Shown: positions 23,739-33,209, counted from the stretch's first letter. The stretch: 64,000 nucleotides of DNA from Ignatzschineria rhizosphaerae (GCF_022655595.1 NZ_CP093379.1:2802010-2866009), one strand, 5' to 3'. Notes: generated from the sequence alone by a model not told the origin. A program made the numbers and translations.

Positions 23739-24665
23739 TTAAGCATTTAACTGTTTGAAAAACTGAAGGAGTGGTTGAGGTAGAGGGTTATTAAATAAGA
23801 ATGATTCTCCAAAAAGAGTGAAGCTTAATTGTGTTGCGTGAAGACAAAGTCGGTTAACGCCGGAAGAATCTTCAGTATGATAGATTCTATCACCAAGTAA
23901 GGGGTAGCCATTTGCAGCGCTATGCACACGAATTTGATGAGTTCTTCCCGTTTTTAAAATGGCTTGTAATAGGGACGCCTTTGCGCCATTTTCTAGCAGC
24001 GTAAAATGTGTTTCAGCGCTTTTCCCTGTGGGGGAAATGATCACATATCTCTCCCCATTAACACGATTTTCTGTATCAAGAGGATCTAATATAATGGTTG
24101 TTTTCTCAGGGAAGCTTTGCACCCAATTACCAGAGACAATTAATGTATATTGACGCTCTAGCTCACTATTTTGTAGTTCTCTAAGTACTTTTCCACTTTT
24201 AGCAATTAAGAGTAAGCCGCTAGTATCTCGATCAAGACGCTGCGCTAACTCATAAAAATCGTGATTTCCAAAAGCTTTGAGAGTCTCAATAATACCAAAA
24301 GGGATCTCAGAGCCCGCATGTACCGCAAGGCCAGAAGGCTTATCAATGATGATAAATTGTTCATTTTCAAAGATGATAGATTCTCTCAGTCTATTCCATG
24401 CCGCTTCTGGGATATGAATCTCTTCTTTAATCTCTACTTTAACCGGCGGTAATCTTACGATATCCCCTTCTGTTAAACGGGAGGTGGGTTTTGATCTTCC
24501 TTTATTAATGCGCACTTCCCCTTTTCTAATCATCTGGTAAATTCGTCCCTTAGGGAGCTCTCTAAATTGTGCCATTAAAAAATTATCAAGGCGCTGACCA
24601 TCTTGATGAGCATTTACTTCAATAGTCGTTGCGGGGTAAAACTGTGTGCTCGGCGATTGCGTCAT
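23739..24665 (-). CDS. rluC: 23S rRNA pseudouridine synthase RluC
   Basis: This 308-residue protein has an N-terminal S4 RNA-binding domain (about residues 20-80: RLDNFLMAQF, KGRIYQMIRKGEVRINKGR) and a RluA-type catalytic domain with RLDRDTSGLLLIAKS, whose Asp is the catalytic residue. GRTHQIRVH and GDRIYH are further signatures. It modifies uridines of 23S rRNA; the RluC rather than RluD assignment rests on overall pattern. A hairpin terminator of the upstream recA lies between the two genes. Confidence 0.9.
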   Translation of the reverse strand: MTQSPSTQFYPATTIEVNAHQDGQRLDNFLMAQFRELPKGRIYQMIRKGEVRINKGRSKPTSRLTEGDIVRLPPVKVEIKEEIHIPEAAWNRLRESIIFENEQFIIIDKPSGLAVHAGSEIPFGIIETLKAFGNHDFYELAQRLDRDTSGLLLIAKSGKVLRELQNSELERQYTLIVSGNWVQSFPEKTTIILDPLDTENRVNGERYVIISPTGKSAETHFTLLENGAKASLLQAILKTGRTHQIRVHSAANGYPLLGDRIYHTEDSSGVNRLCLHATQLSFTLFGESFLFNNPLPQPLLQFFKQLNA

Positions 24666-24740
24666 GAATAAACCTTATTAATAAATAGGGGGAGTGATTG
24701 GAATCCTTCTTAGTTTAAAGTAGAAGTCCTAAAAGTAAAA

Positions 24741-24762
24741 TAGCCCCTAATATTAGGAGCTA
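24741..24762 (-). terminator. Hairpin terminator downstream of recA
   Basis: Minus strand TAGCTCCTAA-TA-TTAGGGGCTA (one mismatch), followed by TTTTACTTTT. It lies 47 bp after the recA stop. Confidence 0.6.
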
Positions 24763-24808
24763 TTAAATGAAGTGAAACTATCTGTTTATATCGATCAATG
24801 AAATGCTT

Positions 24809-25858
24809 TTATGATAAAAGATCACCATCATCGCTGTCACCCTCTTCAGCACCGGCTAAAGGTGCTGGCGTTGTGATGAAGTGCTCACGAACGCGCTGTT
24901 CGATCTCTTGAGCTGTTGCGACATTTTCACGAAGATACTGTTTAGAGTTCTCTTTACCTTGACCTAAGCGAGTATCTCCATAGCTATACCATGCACCCGC
25001 TTTATCAACGATTCCGGCATCTACTCCAAGGTCTAAAACTTCCCCTAAAGTATCAATGCCTGCGCCATACATGATCTCAAATTTAGCTTCTCTAAAAGGA
25101 GGAGATACTTTATTTTTTACCACGCGAACACGGGTATCTGCACCAATGACTTCATCCCCTTTCTTCACAGCGCCTGTTCTACGAATATCTAAACGTACAG
25201 ATGAGTAGAATTTAAGGGCGTTACCACCTGTTGTTGTTTCAGGGTTCCCAAACATGACGCCAATTTTCATACGAATTTGGTTAATGAAAATAACCAATGT
25301 GTTAGATTTTTGAATATTAGCAGTAAGTTTACGAAGCGCCTGGCTCATAAGGCGGGCTTGTAAGCCCATGTGCGAATCCCCCATTTCCCCTTCAATTTCA
25401 GCTTTTGGGGTTAATGCGGCAACGGAGTCAACGACGATAATATCAACGGCCCCAGAGCGAACGAGAGTATCTGTAATTTCAAGAGCTTGCTCACCATTAT
25501 CGGGTTGTGCAATATAGAGATTTTCAACATCCACTCCTAATTTTGCAGCATAACCTGGGTCTAATGCGTGCTCAGCATCAATAAAAGCAGCTGTTCCGCC
25601 TGCTTTTTGCGCTTCAGCAATCACATGTAGTGTGAGAGTTGTTTTGCCTGATGATTCAGGGCCAAAGATCTCGACAATACGGCCACGAGGAAGACCGCCA
25701 ATACCCAGCGCGATATCTAAGCCAATTGAGCCTGTAGAAACAGGAATAATATTGTTTGGCGTTTGTTGGTCGCCAAGACGCATCACTGAGCCTTTACCAA
25801 ATTGGCGATCGATCTGCCCAAGTGCAGCTTGGAGGGCTTTGCGTTTATTTTCATCCAT
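24809..25858 (-). CDS. recA: Recombinase RecA
   Basis: This 349-residue strand-exchange ATPase has the Walker A GPESSGKT at residues 66-73, Walker [11 protein letters not shown], the ATP-dependent loop region [20 protein letters not shown] and the acidic C-terminal tail ([14 protein letters not shown]). It drives homologous recombination and, with ssDNA, LexA cleavage. The upstream 200 bp do not show a canonical LexA box (CTG-N10-CAG); two TTACATTTA repeats (25899 and 25931) are present instead. AAGGAC lies 8 to 10 bases before the ATG. No recX follows. Confidence 0.98.
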   Translation of the reverse strand: MDENKRKALQAALGQIDRQFGKGSVMRLGDQQTPNNIIPVSTGSIGLDIALGIGGLPRGRIVEIFGPESSGKTTLTLHVIAEAQKAGGTAAFIDAEHALDPGYAAKLGVDVENLYIAQPDNGEQALEITDTLVRSGAVDIIVVDSVAALTPKAEIEGEMGDSHMGLQARLMSQALRKLTANIQKSNTLVIFINQIRMKIGVMFGNPETTTGGNALKFYSSVRLDIRRTGAVKKGDEVIGADTRVRVVKNKVSPPFREAKFEIMYGAGIDTLGEVLDLGVDAGIVDKAGAWYSYGDTRLGQGKENSKQYLRENVATAQEIEQRVREHFITTPAPLAGAEEGDSDDGDLLS

Positions 25859-25986
25859 CTTTTAAAAGTCCTTATCTACGAGAGGCTACAATTGTTAATT
25901 ACATTTAGGTGTTGATTATGACATGAAAATTACATTTATGTATTTATTTTGTAGCGGTATATGAAAATGTTACTTTTTAATTTTTT

Positions 25987-26015
25987 AAAGTAGGTACTAA
26001 GATCATACCTACTTT
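25987..26015. terminator. Hairpin between recA and hldE
   Basis: A perfect 10-bp stem AAAGTAGGTA / TACCTACTTT with a 9-base loop lies after hldE on the minus strand and before recA. The T run after it is poor on either strand, so termination strength is doubtful. Confidence 0.5.
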
Positions 26016-26064
26016 TATGCTTCATAAGAGATCCTTTAAAAAGATATCTTATATTTTCGCGAAT

Positions 26065-27489
26065 TTACTTGCTAGAGGAGATAATTTTTTCGATCGCTTT
26101 ACTCGTTGAGTAGCCATCTACAAAATCGATTAATTCAACTTTCCCACCATTATTGATAACCGCATCAGCACCTGCAATCTGTTCAACGCTATAATCACTT
26201 CCTTTAACTAATACATCAGGTAGTACCGCGCGAATTAATGATTCTGGGGTCTCTTCGTCAAAGAGTGTGACCCATGCTACAGATGAAAGCGAAGCTAAGA
26301 CGGTTGCCCGGCTTGTTTCATCCATAATAGGGCGAGTTTCGCCTTTGATGCGTTTAACAGAAGCATCAGAATTTAGCGCAACAATTAAGTGATGCCCAAG
26401 CTTACTTGCTTCTTCTAAATATTTTACATGACCTCTATGGAGAATATCAAAGCAGCCATTTGTCATGACAACGGTCTCATTATTCATTTTTGCGCGTTTC
26501 ACTTCATGAAGTAGCGCTTCTTTAGAGAGTACGAGGTTATGTGGGCGATCTGATTGTCCAAGCGCATAATCTAGCTCTTCTTGCGTGACATAAGATGCGC
26601 CCATTTTGCCAACGACAATGGAAGCTGCCACATTGGCAATTTTACAAGCTTGTGGCAAGGGAGTTCCTTTAGCAATTTGAGTCGCAAGCATGGCAATAAC
26701 CGTATCTCCTGCCCCAGTAACGTCAAAGACATCTTGCGCTTTTGCCGAGAAAGTCACAGGCTCTTTATCTTTCTCAAAAAGCGTCATTCCTTTCTCACTA
26801 CGTGTAATCAGTAATGCATCTAAATCAAGCTCTTTACGGAGTTTTTCCGCTTTAGCAAAGAGGGTTGCTTCATCTTGGCATTTACCAACGACACCTTCAA
26901 ACTCACTCGTATTAGGCGTAATTAAAGAAGCGCCGCGGTATTTGCTAAAATCATCGCCTTTCGGATCAATAATCACAAATTTCCCTTGAGACCTAGCATA
27001 TTGAATGAGTGCTTGAGGATCTGAGAGGAAGCCTTTGTTGTAATCAGAAAGAACGATAAGATCATTTTGATCAATAATTTTTTTGAGCGAATCGGTAATT
27101 TTGGAAAGAAGCGCCGGCTTTAAGTTTGGGGCTTCCTCAAAATCGCAGCGGACAATATGTTGCTGGCGGCTAATGACTCGTAGCTTCATAATGGTTGCAA
27201 AACCATTTTCAGTGACAAAATCGGTCTGGATATGATTACTTTGGCAAAGGGATGCTAATTCATTGGCGTGTTGATCTACCCCTACTAAGCCAGAAAGTGT
27301 GACAGGACACTCCATTTTACTAATGTTGAGTGCAACGTTTGCCGCGCCGCCAAGCCTATTTTCAGTGTGATTGATATTCACAACAGGAACAGGAGATTCA
27401 GGAGAGATGCGATTAGTCGATCCGATCCAATAGCTGTCGATCATAATGTCGCCAAATACGGCGATTTTAGCAATAGATGGTTGTGTCAT
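26065..27489 (-). CDS. hldE: Bifunctional heptose kinase/adenylyltransferase HldE
   Basis: This 474-residue enzyme of ADP-heptose synthesis for the lipopolysaccharide core has two domains. Residues 1 to about 320 are a PfkB sugar kinase (FGDIMIDSYWIGSTNRISPE, DVTGAGDTVIAML) that phosphorylates heptose 7-phosphate at C1. From about 340 a nucleotidyltransferase follows (TNGCFDILHRGHVKYLEEA, the HxGH motif; VKGSDYS). Both catalytic halves are intact. It follows tatD in the same direction, 15 bp apart. Confidence 0.97.
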   Translation of the reverse strand: MTQPSIAKIAVFGDIMIDSYWIGSTNRISPESPVPVVNINHTENRLGGAANVALNISKMECPVTLSGLVGVDQHANELASLCQSNHIQTDFVTENGFATIMKLRVISRQQHIVRCDFEEAPNLKPALLSKITDSLKKIIDQNDLIVLSDYNKGFLSDPQALIQYARSQGKFVIIDPKGDDFSKYRGASLITPNTSEFEGVVGKCQDEATLFAKAEKLRKELDLDALLITRSEKGMTLFEKDKEPVTFSAKAQDVFDVTGAGDTVIAMLATQIAKGTPLPQACKIANVAASIVVGKMGASYVTQEELDYALGQSDRPHNLVLSKEALLHEVKRAKMNNETVVMTNGCFDILHRGHVKYLEEASKLGHHLIVALNSDASVKRIKGETRPIMDETSRATVLASLSSVAWVTLFDEETPESLIRAVLPDVLVKGSDYSVEQIAGADAVINNGGKVELIDFVDGYSTSKAIEKIISSSK

Positions 27490-27504
27490 ATGAACCTCAA
27501 GAGT

Positions 27505-28308
27505 TTATGCGGAAATAGTGAGATTATCTTTAAATAATTCGCGGAAATTTTGGGAAGTGATACGGGCCACTTCTTCTATAGGAATATTTTTCACTTCGCT
27601 AATAGTTTTTGCCACAAAGGGAACAAGCCCTGGGTGATTTGCTTTCCCTCGATATGGTACAGGTGTTAAATAGGGAGCATCTGTTTCAATTAACATCCGA
27701 TCGATCGGCATTTTTGCTACTACTTCTCGTAATTCAGCGGCATTTTTAAAAGTAATAATGCCACTAAAGGAGATATAGAAACCTAGATCTAATCCCTTTT
27801 TAGCCATTTCCCAATCTTCTGTAAAACAGTGCAAAATACCGCCAATATCTCTAGCATTTTCATGAGTGAGGATATTGATTGTATCTTGGCGCGCATCCCT
27901 TGTATGGATAATTAATGGTTTTTGGTGTTTTTTGGCAATATCAATTTGGGTGATAAAAGAGGATTGTTGTGCGATTTTATGCTCTATTGAGTAGTGATAA
28001 TCTAATCCTGTTTCCCCAATGGCAATTACTTTAGGGTTTTGCAACATTTCGGCAAAGTTATCATGGCTTGCTGGAATATTTGCTGGAACTGCACCCGGAT
28101 GAACGCCAACAGAGAGGGAGATATGGTTATAATCTTTGACAAGCTCTGCCATATCATGCCAACGATCGAGATCCACGCTAACACAAAGCATGTGTTCGAT
28201 ATTATTTTGTTTAATAACTTCTAAAAGGTTTTCAATTCGATTGTCATAGTTGCCAAGATCTAACATATCAAGATGGCAATGGGAATCGATAAAGGTTGGT
28301 GTAGTCAT
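27505..28308 (-). CDS. TatD-family metal-dependent hydrolase (YcfH-like)
   Basis: This 267-residue TIM-barrel hydrolase carries the metal ligands of the family: DSHCHLD (residues 8-14), GETGLDYHYS with the bridging Glu (about 100), IIHTRDAR, LHCFTEDWEMA and ETDAPYLTPVPYRG. TatD proteins act as 3'-5' exonucleases or deoxyribonucleases. Its neighbour pilZ (28366) recalls the holB-pilZ-tatD order of Pseudomonas, but holB is not present here. Confidence 0.93.
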   Translation of the reverse strand: MTTPTFIDSHCHLDMLDLGNYDNRIENLLEVIKQNNIEHMLCVSVDLDRWHDMAELVKDYNHISLSVGVHPGAVPANIPASHDNFAEMLQNPKVIAIGETGLDYHYSIEHKIAQQSSFITQIDIAKKHQKPLIIHTRDARQDTINILTHENARDIGGILHCFTEDWEMAKKGLDLGFYISFSGIITFKNAAELREVVAKMPIDRMLIETDAPYLTPVPYRGKANHPGLVPFVAKTISEVKNIPIEEVARITSQNFRELFKDNLTISA

Positions 28309-28365
28309 AAAATTTTCTATTATATTGTCTAAGTTAAAACCTATAGAGGTGCGGTAAGAGTGGTT

Positions 28366-28710
28366 TTATGAAGCCGTTGTTTGTGTCGCATTATGCATTC
28401 TTAAAAGTGCATTAATACGTGTCATAAGGTAGCTTGGAGGCGTTGTGAGTGCTACGCCTGAACCTTGAATATCACAGATCTGTAAAATCTCTTCTTTGGC
28501 TCTAGGGTTAATAAATGCGATAGTACCGTTGACTTCAATTGGGGTTTGATCACCATCTGGTAGGGTGAGTTTTAAAACAATCTCATCATGAAGTTTAAAA
28601 GCATAATCCGTGGTAAAGAAAAAACCTCCATCTTTAAAAAAGGGGAGATAATATTCCGCTAGTTGGGCGGCACTTTTGAAATTTACCGTGATTTTTTTAG
28701 GATTGCTCAT
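28366..28710 (-). CDS. pilZ: PilZ-domain type IV pilus protein
   Basis: This 114-residue protein aligns by eye with the true PilZ of Pseudomonas: YYLPFFKDGGFFFTT corresponds to YMPFIKNGGLFIPT, then the LHDEIVLKLTLPDG and GTIAFINPRA blocks. It lacks the RxxxR and D/NxSxxG motifs that bind cyclic di-GMP, as does PilZ itself, so it is probably a protein partner in pilus assembly (PilB/FimX contact in other species) rather than a c-di-GMP receptor. It probably shares a transcript with tatD. Confidence 0.85.
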   Translation of the reverse strand: MSNPKKITVNFKSAAQLAEYYLPFFKDGGFFFTTDYAFKLHDEIVLKLTLPDGDQTPIEVNGTIAFINPRAKEEILQICDIQGSGVALTTPPSYLMTRINALLRMHNATQTTAS

Positions 28711-28894
28711 AAACTCTTTAATTCCCCGACGATAATATGTGTCAATAAGTGACAGAAAATGGCTATCATTTGCCTGATTCTAAGATCGTTATCGATATTT
28801 ATTGGTAGCTTATTATCGCATGAAGTTCTCTTTGTTTCGAGCGTGATTGGAGAAAGTCTCTAGCTATTTGTCTGAATATATAACGATTACCACG

Positions 28895-28939
28895 CTTTGC
28901 CTCTCATTTTGCGTTATTATAATCCGTTAGAATAACGCA
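28895..28939 (+). promoter_or_regulatory. Promoter with 30-bp palindromic operator before the metal ABC transporter
   Basis: Positions 28910-28939 form a near-perfect palindrome: TGCGTTATTATAA then, after 4 bases, TTAGAATAACGCA, with only one mismatched pair outside the centre. It contains a TATAAT (28918-28923) that serves as the -10, with TTTGCC/TTGCCT at 28896-28902 as a weak -35. A dimeric repressor bound here would block the promoter. The GTTAT...ATAAC half sites resemble Zur-type boxes; Mn/Fe repressors are also possible. The transporter starts 130 bp downstream. Nothing else is visible in the 360-bp gap. Confidence 0.65.
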
Positions 28940-29071
28940 TTATTGATACTTTATTGGCTTCATTGTTGAAAAACGATTATCGGTTATTGATCACTGGTTT
29001 TAAGTATTTAATTGATAGATGATCAGATGAAGCGATGGTGTCTTGAAGTTCTTAAGCGTAAGGAAGCTTTG

Positions 29072-29794
29072 ATGAATGCATTAGAAATTTCAAATTTAAC
29101 AGTCAGTTATAAGGCGCATCCGGTGGTTCATCATCTATCGGTAGGGTTTCCTGTGGGCAAAAGCACAGCTATTGTTGGTCCTAATGGGGCTGGGAAAAGT
29201 ACGCTTTTAAAAGCGATTATGGGGCTAGTACCTTATTCTGAAGGGGTAATTGAGAAGGCGGAAACCTTAAAGGTTAGCTATCTTTCGCAGATTTCAGAGA
29301 TTCGCAGGGACCTTCCTTTAACGCTCTTTGAGTTGGTTAGTGCAGGAGCTTACCACAAGATGGGACTCTTTGGTCGCTTGACTCAAGAGATTGCAGATGA
29401 GGTTGAGGAGGCGCTTCATTTTGTGGGCTTGGAAGGATTTGGTGATCGTAGTATTGATTCACTTTCAGGTGGGCAGTTTCAAAAAGCGCTCTTTGCTAGA
29501 ATTGTGGTCGAAGGTGCTGATTTAATTCTACTCGATGAGCCTTTTAATGCGATGGATGTAAGAACAACAAAAGAGCTCTGTGAATTGATTAAACGCTGGG
29601 AATCAGAAGGAAAAACTGTCATTGTAGTGCTTCATGATTTAGGACTAGCCTGTCAATATTTCTCAAACACGCTTATTTTAGCAAGAGATAAGATCGCTTT
29701 TGGTAAGAGCCAAGAGGTGGTCACCGGAGATAATTTGCTGCGAGCAGAGTCTGTGTCGTTAGGGTGGGAAAGTGATGCGTGGTGTGAGGATTGA
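29072..29794 (+). CDS. Metal ABC transporter ATP-binding protein (ZnuC/MntB-like)
   Basis: This 240-residue ATPase has Walker A GPNGAGKST, Q-loop LSQISEI, signature LSGGQFQKA and Walker B LILLDEPF. It pairs with the permease immediately downstream to import Zn, Mn or Fe. I chose the ATG at 29072, with AAGGAAG 6 to 12 bases upstream, over the ATG at 29012. No solute-binding protein gene is adjacent, so it must be encoded elsewhere. The upstream palindrome suggests metal-dependent repression. Confidence 0.9.
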   Translation: MNALEISNLTVSYKAHPVVHHLSVGFPVGKSTAIVGPNGAGKSTLLKAIMGLVPYSEGVIEKAETLKVSYLSQISEIRRDLPLTLFELVSAGAYHKMGLFGRLTQEIADEVEEALHFVGLEGFGDRSIDSLSGGQFQKALFARIVVEGADLILLDEPFNAMDVRTTKELCELIKRWESEGKTVIVVLHDLGLACQYFSNTLILARDKIAFGKSQEVVTGDNLLRAESVSLGWESDAWCED

Positions 29795-29797
29795 TTG

Positions 29798-30676
29798 ATG
29801 TTAGAACTACTTTATTCTCTTTTTATTGATCCATTTATCATGTTGCCCTTTTTAAAAAGAGCATTAGTCGCTTCGATGATGATCGCTGTATCATCAGGAT
29901 TAGTCGGTGTTTTTCTTTTGCTTAATCGAATGAGCCTTGTGGGAGATGCACTAAGTCACGGCGTATTGCCAGGGATTGCAATTGCTTTTCTCTTTTTCGG
30001 ATTTAATATCTATGCCATGAGTTTTGGTGGCGTAATTGCCGGGGTATCGATCGCGATAGTGGCATCTTTAATCTCGCATTATACAAATTTAAAAGAAGAT
30101 GCCAGTTTTGCCGCTCTTTACCTATTTTCACTGGCCATTGGGGTTGTATTGATCATGGAGATGGGCTCGCAGGCGGATCTATTGCACATTCTCTTTGGCT
30201 CAGTATTAGCCGTTGATGAATCGTCGCTCTATTTAGTCTGGAGTGTATTGGTGATGACGTTAATGATTTTATCGCTAATTTATCGCCCATTATTATTATA
30301 TATCGTCGATCCCCTCTATTTAGCATTAAAGACAAAGGCAGGATTATTCTTTTACGGATTGTTTCTGTTTTTAGTAGTACTGAACTTAGTGGCATCATTT
30401 CAAGTTCTTGGAACCCTGATGACCGTTGGAATGATGATGATCCCGGCAATTTGTGCAAGGCTTTGGAGTAATCGCATGGAAAGGGTGCTCTTAATTGCGA
30501 TTATTCTAGGCGTTTTAGGGGCATATTTGGGATTAGTTGCCTCTGTCCATTATGATATAGCTTCAGGGCCGATGATTATTTTAGTCTTAGCTAGCTTTTA
30601 TGTTGTTTCGCTGTTCTTTGGGTTTGAGGGCGGTATTTTTAGACGTAAAAGCGGCAAAATACATCGTAAAGCATGA
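29798..30676 (+). CDS. Metal ABC transporter permease (ZnuB/MntC-like, ABC-3 family)
   Basis: This 292-residue membrane protein with about eight helices belongs to the ABC-3 family: FLLLNRMSLVGDALSHGVLP carries the conserved GDALSHxVLPG motif near residue 50, and VGMMMIPAICARLW the late P-rich signature. The metal (Zn or Mn) is not decided by sequence. The start is taken as the ATG at 29798, directly after the ATPase stop. It ends with a basic tail. Confidence 0.9.
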   Translation: MLELLYSLFIDPFIMLPFLKRALVASMMIAVSSGLVGVFLLLNRMSLVGDALSHGVLPGIAIAFLFFGFNIYAMSFGGVIAGVSIAIVASLISHYTNLKEDASFAALYLFSLAIGVVLIMEMGSQADLLHILFGSVLAVDESSLYLVWSVLVMTLMILSLIYRPLLLYIVDPLYLALKTKAGLFFYGLFLFLVVLNLVASFQVLGTLMTVGMMMIPAICARLWSNRMERVLLIAIILGVLGAYLGLVASVHYDIASGPMIILVLASFYVVSLFFGFEGGIFRRKSGKIHRKA

Positions 30677-30705
30677 TTTGACTATGTCTAGATAAGGAGT
30701 ATCAA

Positions 30706-30954
30706 GTGATTACTATTACCTATTTTGGGAACTTAAAAGATCAGCTTCAATGTAGTGAAGAGACGATAGCGTGGGAATCTGGAGATACTGAAAGCTTACT
30801 GACGATGCTACGTGAAAGAGGCGCTTTATGGGCTCAGGCTTTGGCGCCAGAGAATATCTTTCGAGTCGTGGTGAATGAAGAGATCACTTTTTCGGTAACA
30901 GAGATTGTATCAGGGGATCGTGTTGCACTCTTACCACCTGTAACAGGAGGTTAA
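30706..30954 (+). CDS. moaD: Molybdopterin synthase small subunit MoaD
   Basis: This 82-residue ubiquitin-fold sulfur carrier ends in the essential Gly-Gly (PPVTGG), which is thiocarboxylated and donates sulfur to precursor Z. It pairs with MoaE, whose gene starts 1 base later. AAGGAG lies 9 bases before the GTG start. MoaA, MoaB and MoaC are not in the window. Confidence 0.95.
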   Translation: MITITYFGNLKDQLQCSEETIAWESGDTESLLTMLRERGALWAQALAPENIFRVVVNEEITFSVTEIVSGDRVALLPPVTGG

Positions 30955-30955
30955 T

Positions 30956-31429
30956 GTGCATGTCCATATAGTGATTCAAGAAGAATTGTTTGATCTAAAA
31001 AAAGAGAGTGATGCGCTGATAAAAGCTTCAGGCGATGCTGGGGCATTAGTGTTATTTCAAGGAATGGTGCGAGAGTTTGATCAAGCAGTGCAGCTTGAGA
31101 AGATGATGCTTGAGCATTTCCCAGGGGTTACAGAGAAAGAGATCACTCGTATTATTTTGAAAGCAAAGCAGAAGTGGGATATTGCTGGTTGTAGAGTGAT
31201 TCATCGGGTTGGAGCGTTCTATGCGGATGATCCTATTGTCCTTTTAATGGTGACGGCGAAGCATCGTCTACATGCTTTTTTAGCGGCAGAATATATTATG
31301 GATTATCTCAAAACAGAGGCGCCTTTTTGGAAAAAAGAGTTCTTACAAGATGGGGAAAACTATTGGGTTGCGGCAAAAAAATCAGATCAAGAGATCTTAG
31401 CAAGATGGCAGGAACCTGATAGTGAGTAA
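30956..31429 (+). CDS. moaE: Molybdopterin synthase catalytic subunit MoaE
   Basis: This 157-residue large subunit converts cyclic pyranopterin to molybdopterin with MoaD. It shows GALVLFQGMVREFD near residue 40, IHRVGAFYADDPIVLLMVTAK in the middle and the catalytic lysine region PFWKKEF. The start is GTG 30956 with AGGAGG just upstream inside moaD. It overlaps mobA by 8 bases. Confidence 0.95.
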   Translation: MHVHIVIQEELFDLKKESDALIKASGDAGALVLFQGMVREFDQAVQLEKMMLEHFPGVTEKEITRIILKAKQKWDIAGCRVIHRVGAFYADDPIVLLMVTAKHRLHAFLAAEYIMDYLKTEAPFWKKEFLQDGENYWVAAKKSDQEILARWQEPDSE

Positions 31430-32012
31430 GGTTGTGGGGATTATTCTTGCCGGCGGCGAAGGTCGGCGTATGGGATATCACAATAAAGGATTACTGCCTT
31501 TAGCCGGTAAACCGATGATTGCACATGTGATTGAAAAAATTGCGCCTCAAGTAGATAAACTCTATATCTCGGCAAATGATGATCTTGAACAATATGGTAT
31601 CTTTAACTTACCCATTATTCCTGATGAAATAGCATGGCAAGGTAATGGTCCGCTTGCCGGGATTGCCTCTGTCTTAAAACATCTATCAGATGATGATATC
31701 GTTCAGGTTGTCAGTTGTGATGGACCGATGATTCCTGATAATTTAGTGGCATTATTAGGTGTTGAGAGGATGGCGGAGAAAGTTGTCTATCCAGAGACAC
31801 AAGATAGAGGGCATTATCTCTATTTACAAGGCAAAGTGGCAGATTTAAGGGCAATTGAATCACTACTTGAAGCAAAAGATTTAAGAATTCGAGCATTATT
31901 AGCGAAGTTGCAAGCAAAAGCGGTATTATTTGCAGATGAAGATGCATTTTTAAATTGTAATTATCCGGAAGATATTCAGCGGTTAGAGGAGATCATTGAT
32001 GAAGAATTATGA
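31422..32012 (+). CDS. mobA: Molybdenum cofactor guanylyltransferase MobA
   Basis: This 196-residue GTP:Mo-cofactor nucleotidyltransferase attaches GMP to give the bis-MGD form used by DMSO reductase-type enzymes. The N-terminal ILAGGEGRRMGYHNKGLLPL is the nucleotide-binding signature; VSCDGPMIP holds the Mg-binding Asp. It starts at GTG inside moaE and overlaps moeA by 14 bases. Confidence 0.95.
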   Translation: MSKVVGIILAGGEGRRMGYHNKGLLPLAGKPMIAHVIEKIAPQVDKLYISANDDLEQYGIFNLPIIPDEIAWQGNGPLAGIASVLKHLSDDDIVQVVSCDGPMIPDNLVALLGVERMAEKVVYPETQDRGHYLYLQGKVADLRAIESLLEAKDLRIRALLAKLQAKAVLFADEDAFLNCNYPEDIQRLEEIIDEEL

Positions 32013-33204
32013 TGTGGCTTTGAAAGAGCTCTTAGCAGGAATGACGTTAGAGAGAGCCGTTACGACTGTGACACTTCCGGAAGCCTATGATCGTCAATTG
32101 GCGATGGATTGCATGGCAAATTATGACACGCCACTATTTGATAATAGTGCAATGGATGGTTATGCCCTTAATGATCCATCTGGTCAGTTGCTGGAGTTTA
32201 CCATTGTTGAGAGAATTATGGCAGGGGATGCTGTTGATTTTTCTTTAAAGGTTGGTGAAGCTGCGCGTATTTTTACAGGGGCAAAGACGCCAAAGAATAC
32301 TACATCTGTAGTAATGCAAGAAAATACCCAAGTTAATGGAGAGAAATTAACATTAACAGAGGTTAATGCAGTGGGTTTAAATGTCCGTTATAAAGCAGAA
32401 GAGATTAAAAAAGGCGCTATGCTTTTTTCTAAAGGGCATGTGTTAGATCCTGCGGCAATTGCGCTCTTAGCTTCACAAGGGATCTGGAAGATTCAGGTTT
32501 ATACAGATTTGAAAATTACGGTTTTCTCTACCGGCAATGAATTAAAGGAGCCTTGGGATAGTATTGGGGAGAGTCAGATTTATGATGCCAATCGTTATCA
32601 ATTACTGGCTTGGGTATCTAAGTTAGCAAAGGCGTGCGATGGAGGGATTTTAAAAGATGATTATAAAACCGTCTTATCGGCGCTAAAAAGTGAAGCACAA
32701 GAGAAGGATTTAATCATTTTAAGTGGCGGCGCATCTGTTGGTGAGGCAGATTATATTGCAAGGGCCGTCATAGAGCTAGGTGAGCTTCACATGTGGAAGC
32801 TTGCGATTAAGCCAGGAAAGCCTTTTGGCTGGGGGAAAATCGGAAATTGTCATATTATTATGTTGCCAGGGAATCCTGTATCTGCTTATGCGACATTTTA
32901 TCTATTGGCTTATCCGGCGATTAAACAGCTGATGGGCTTATCACCAAAACTGCCACAATTAAATGCCATTATCAATTTTGGAGGTGATCGTATTCAACCT
33001 CGCCGAGAGTTTTTACGTGGCAACTATTATCAAGATGAAGATGGTGTTTATCATGTAGATAGCACAGGTTTACAAGGGTCAGCAATGTTAAGTGGATTAA
33101 GCTATGCTAATTGCTTGATTGAAATGAAAGAGAATCAAATGACGGAAAAAGGGAGCGTGGTACGAATCTATCCGCTTCCTAAAGAGGTCGCGAAAGCGAG
33201 ATAA
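31999..33204 (+). CDS. moeA: Molybdopterin molybdenumtransferase MoeA
   Basis: This 401-residue enzyme inserts molybdate into adenylated molybdopterin. Motifs seen are FDNSAMDGYAL, RIFTGAKTPKN, the GGASVGEADY segment of the MPT-binding domain and MLPGNPVSAYATF. I took ATG 31999, with AGGAG 7 bases upstream, over TTG 31996. It follows the late cofactor steps MoaD, MoaE and MobA in one operon and is followed 5 bp later by rsmG. Confidence 0.95.
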   Translation: MKNYDVALKELLAGMTLERAVTTVTLPEAYDRQLAMDCMANYDTPLFDNSAMDGYALNDPSGQLLEFTIVERIMAGDAVDFSLKVGEAARIFTGAKTPKNTTSVVMQENTQVNGEKLTLTEVNAVGLNVRYKAEEIKKGAMLFSKGHVLDPAAIALLASQGIWKIQVYTDLKITVFSTGNELKEPWDSIGESQIYDANRYQLLAWVSKLAKACDGGILKDDYKTVLSALKSEAQEKDLIILSGGASVGEADYIARAVIELGELHMWKLAIKPGKPFGWGKIGNCHIIMLPGNPVSAYATFYLLAYPAIKQLMGLSPKLPQLNAIINFGGDRIQPRREFLRGNYYQDEDGVYHVDSTGLQGSAMLSGLSYANCLIEMKENQMTEKGSVVRIYPLPKEVAKAR

Positions 33205-33209
33205 TATTA

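Noticed and set aside
30677-30705. Molybdenum-cofactor riboswitch before moaD
   Set aside because: The gap is under 30 bp, far too short, and no structured leader is seen; a switch could only be upstream of the transporter, where a protein operator is the better reading.
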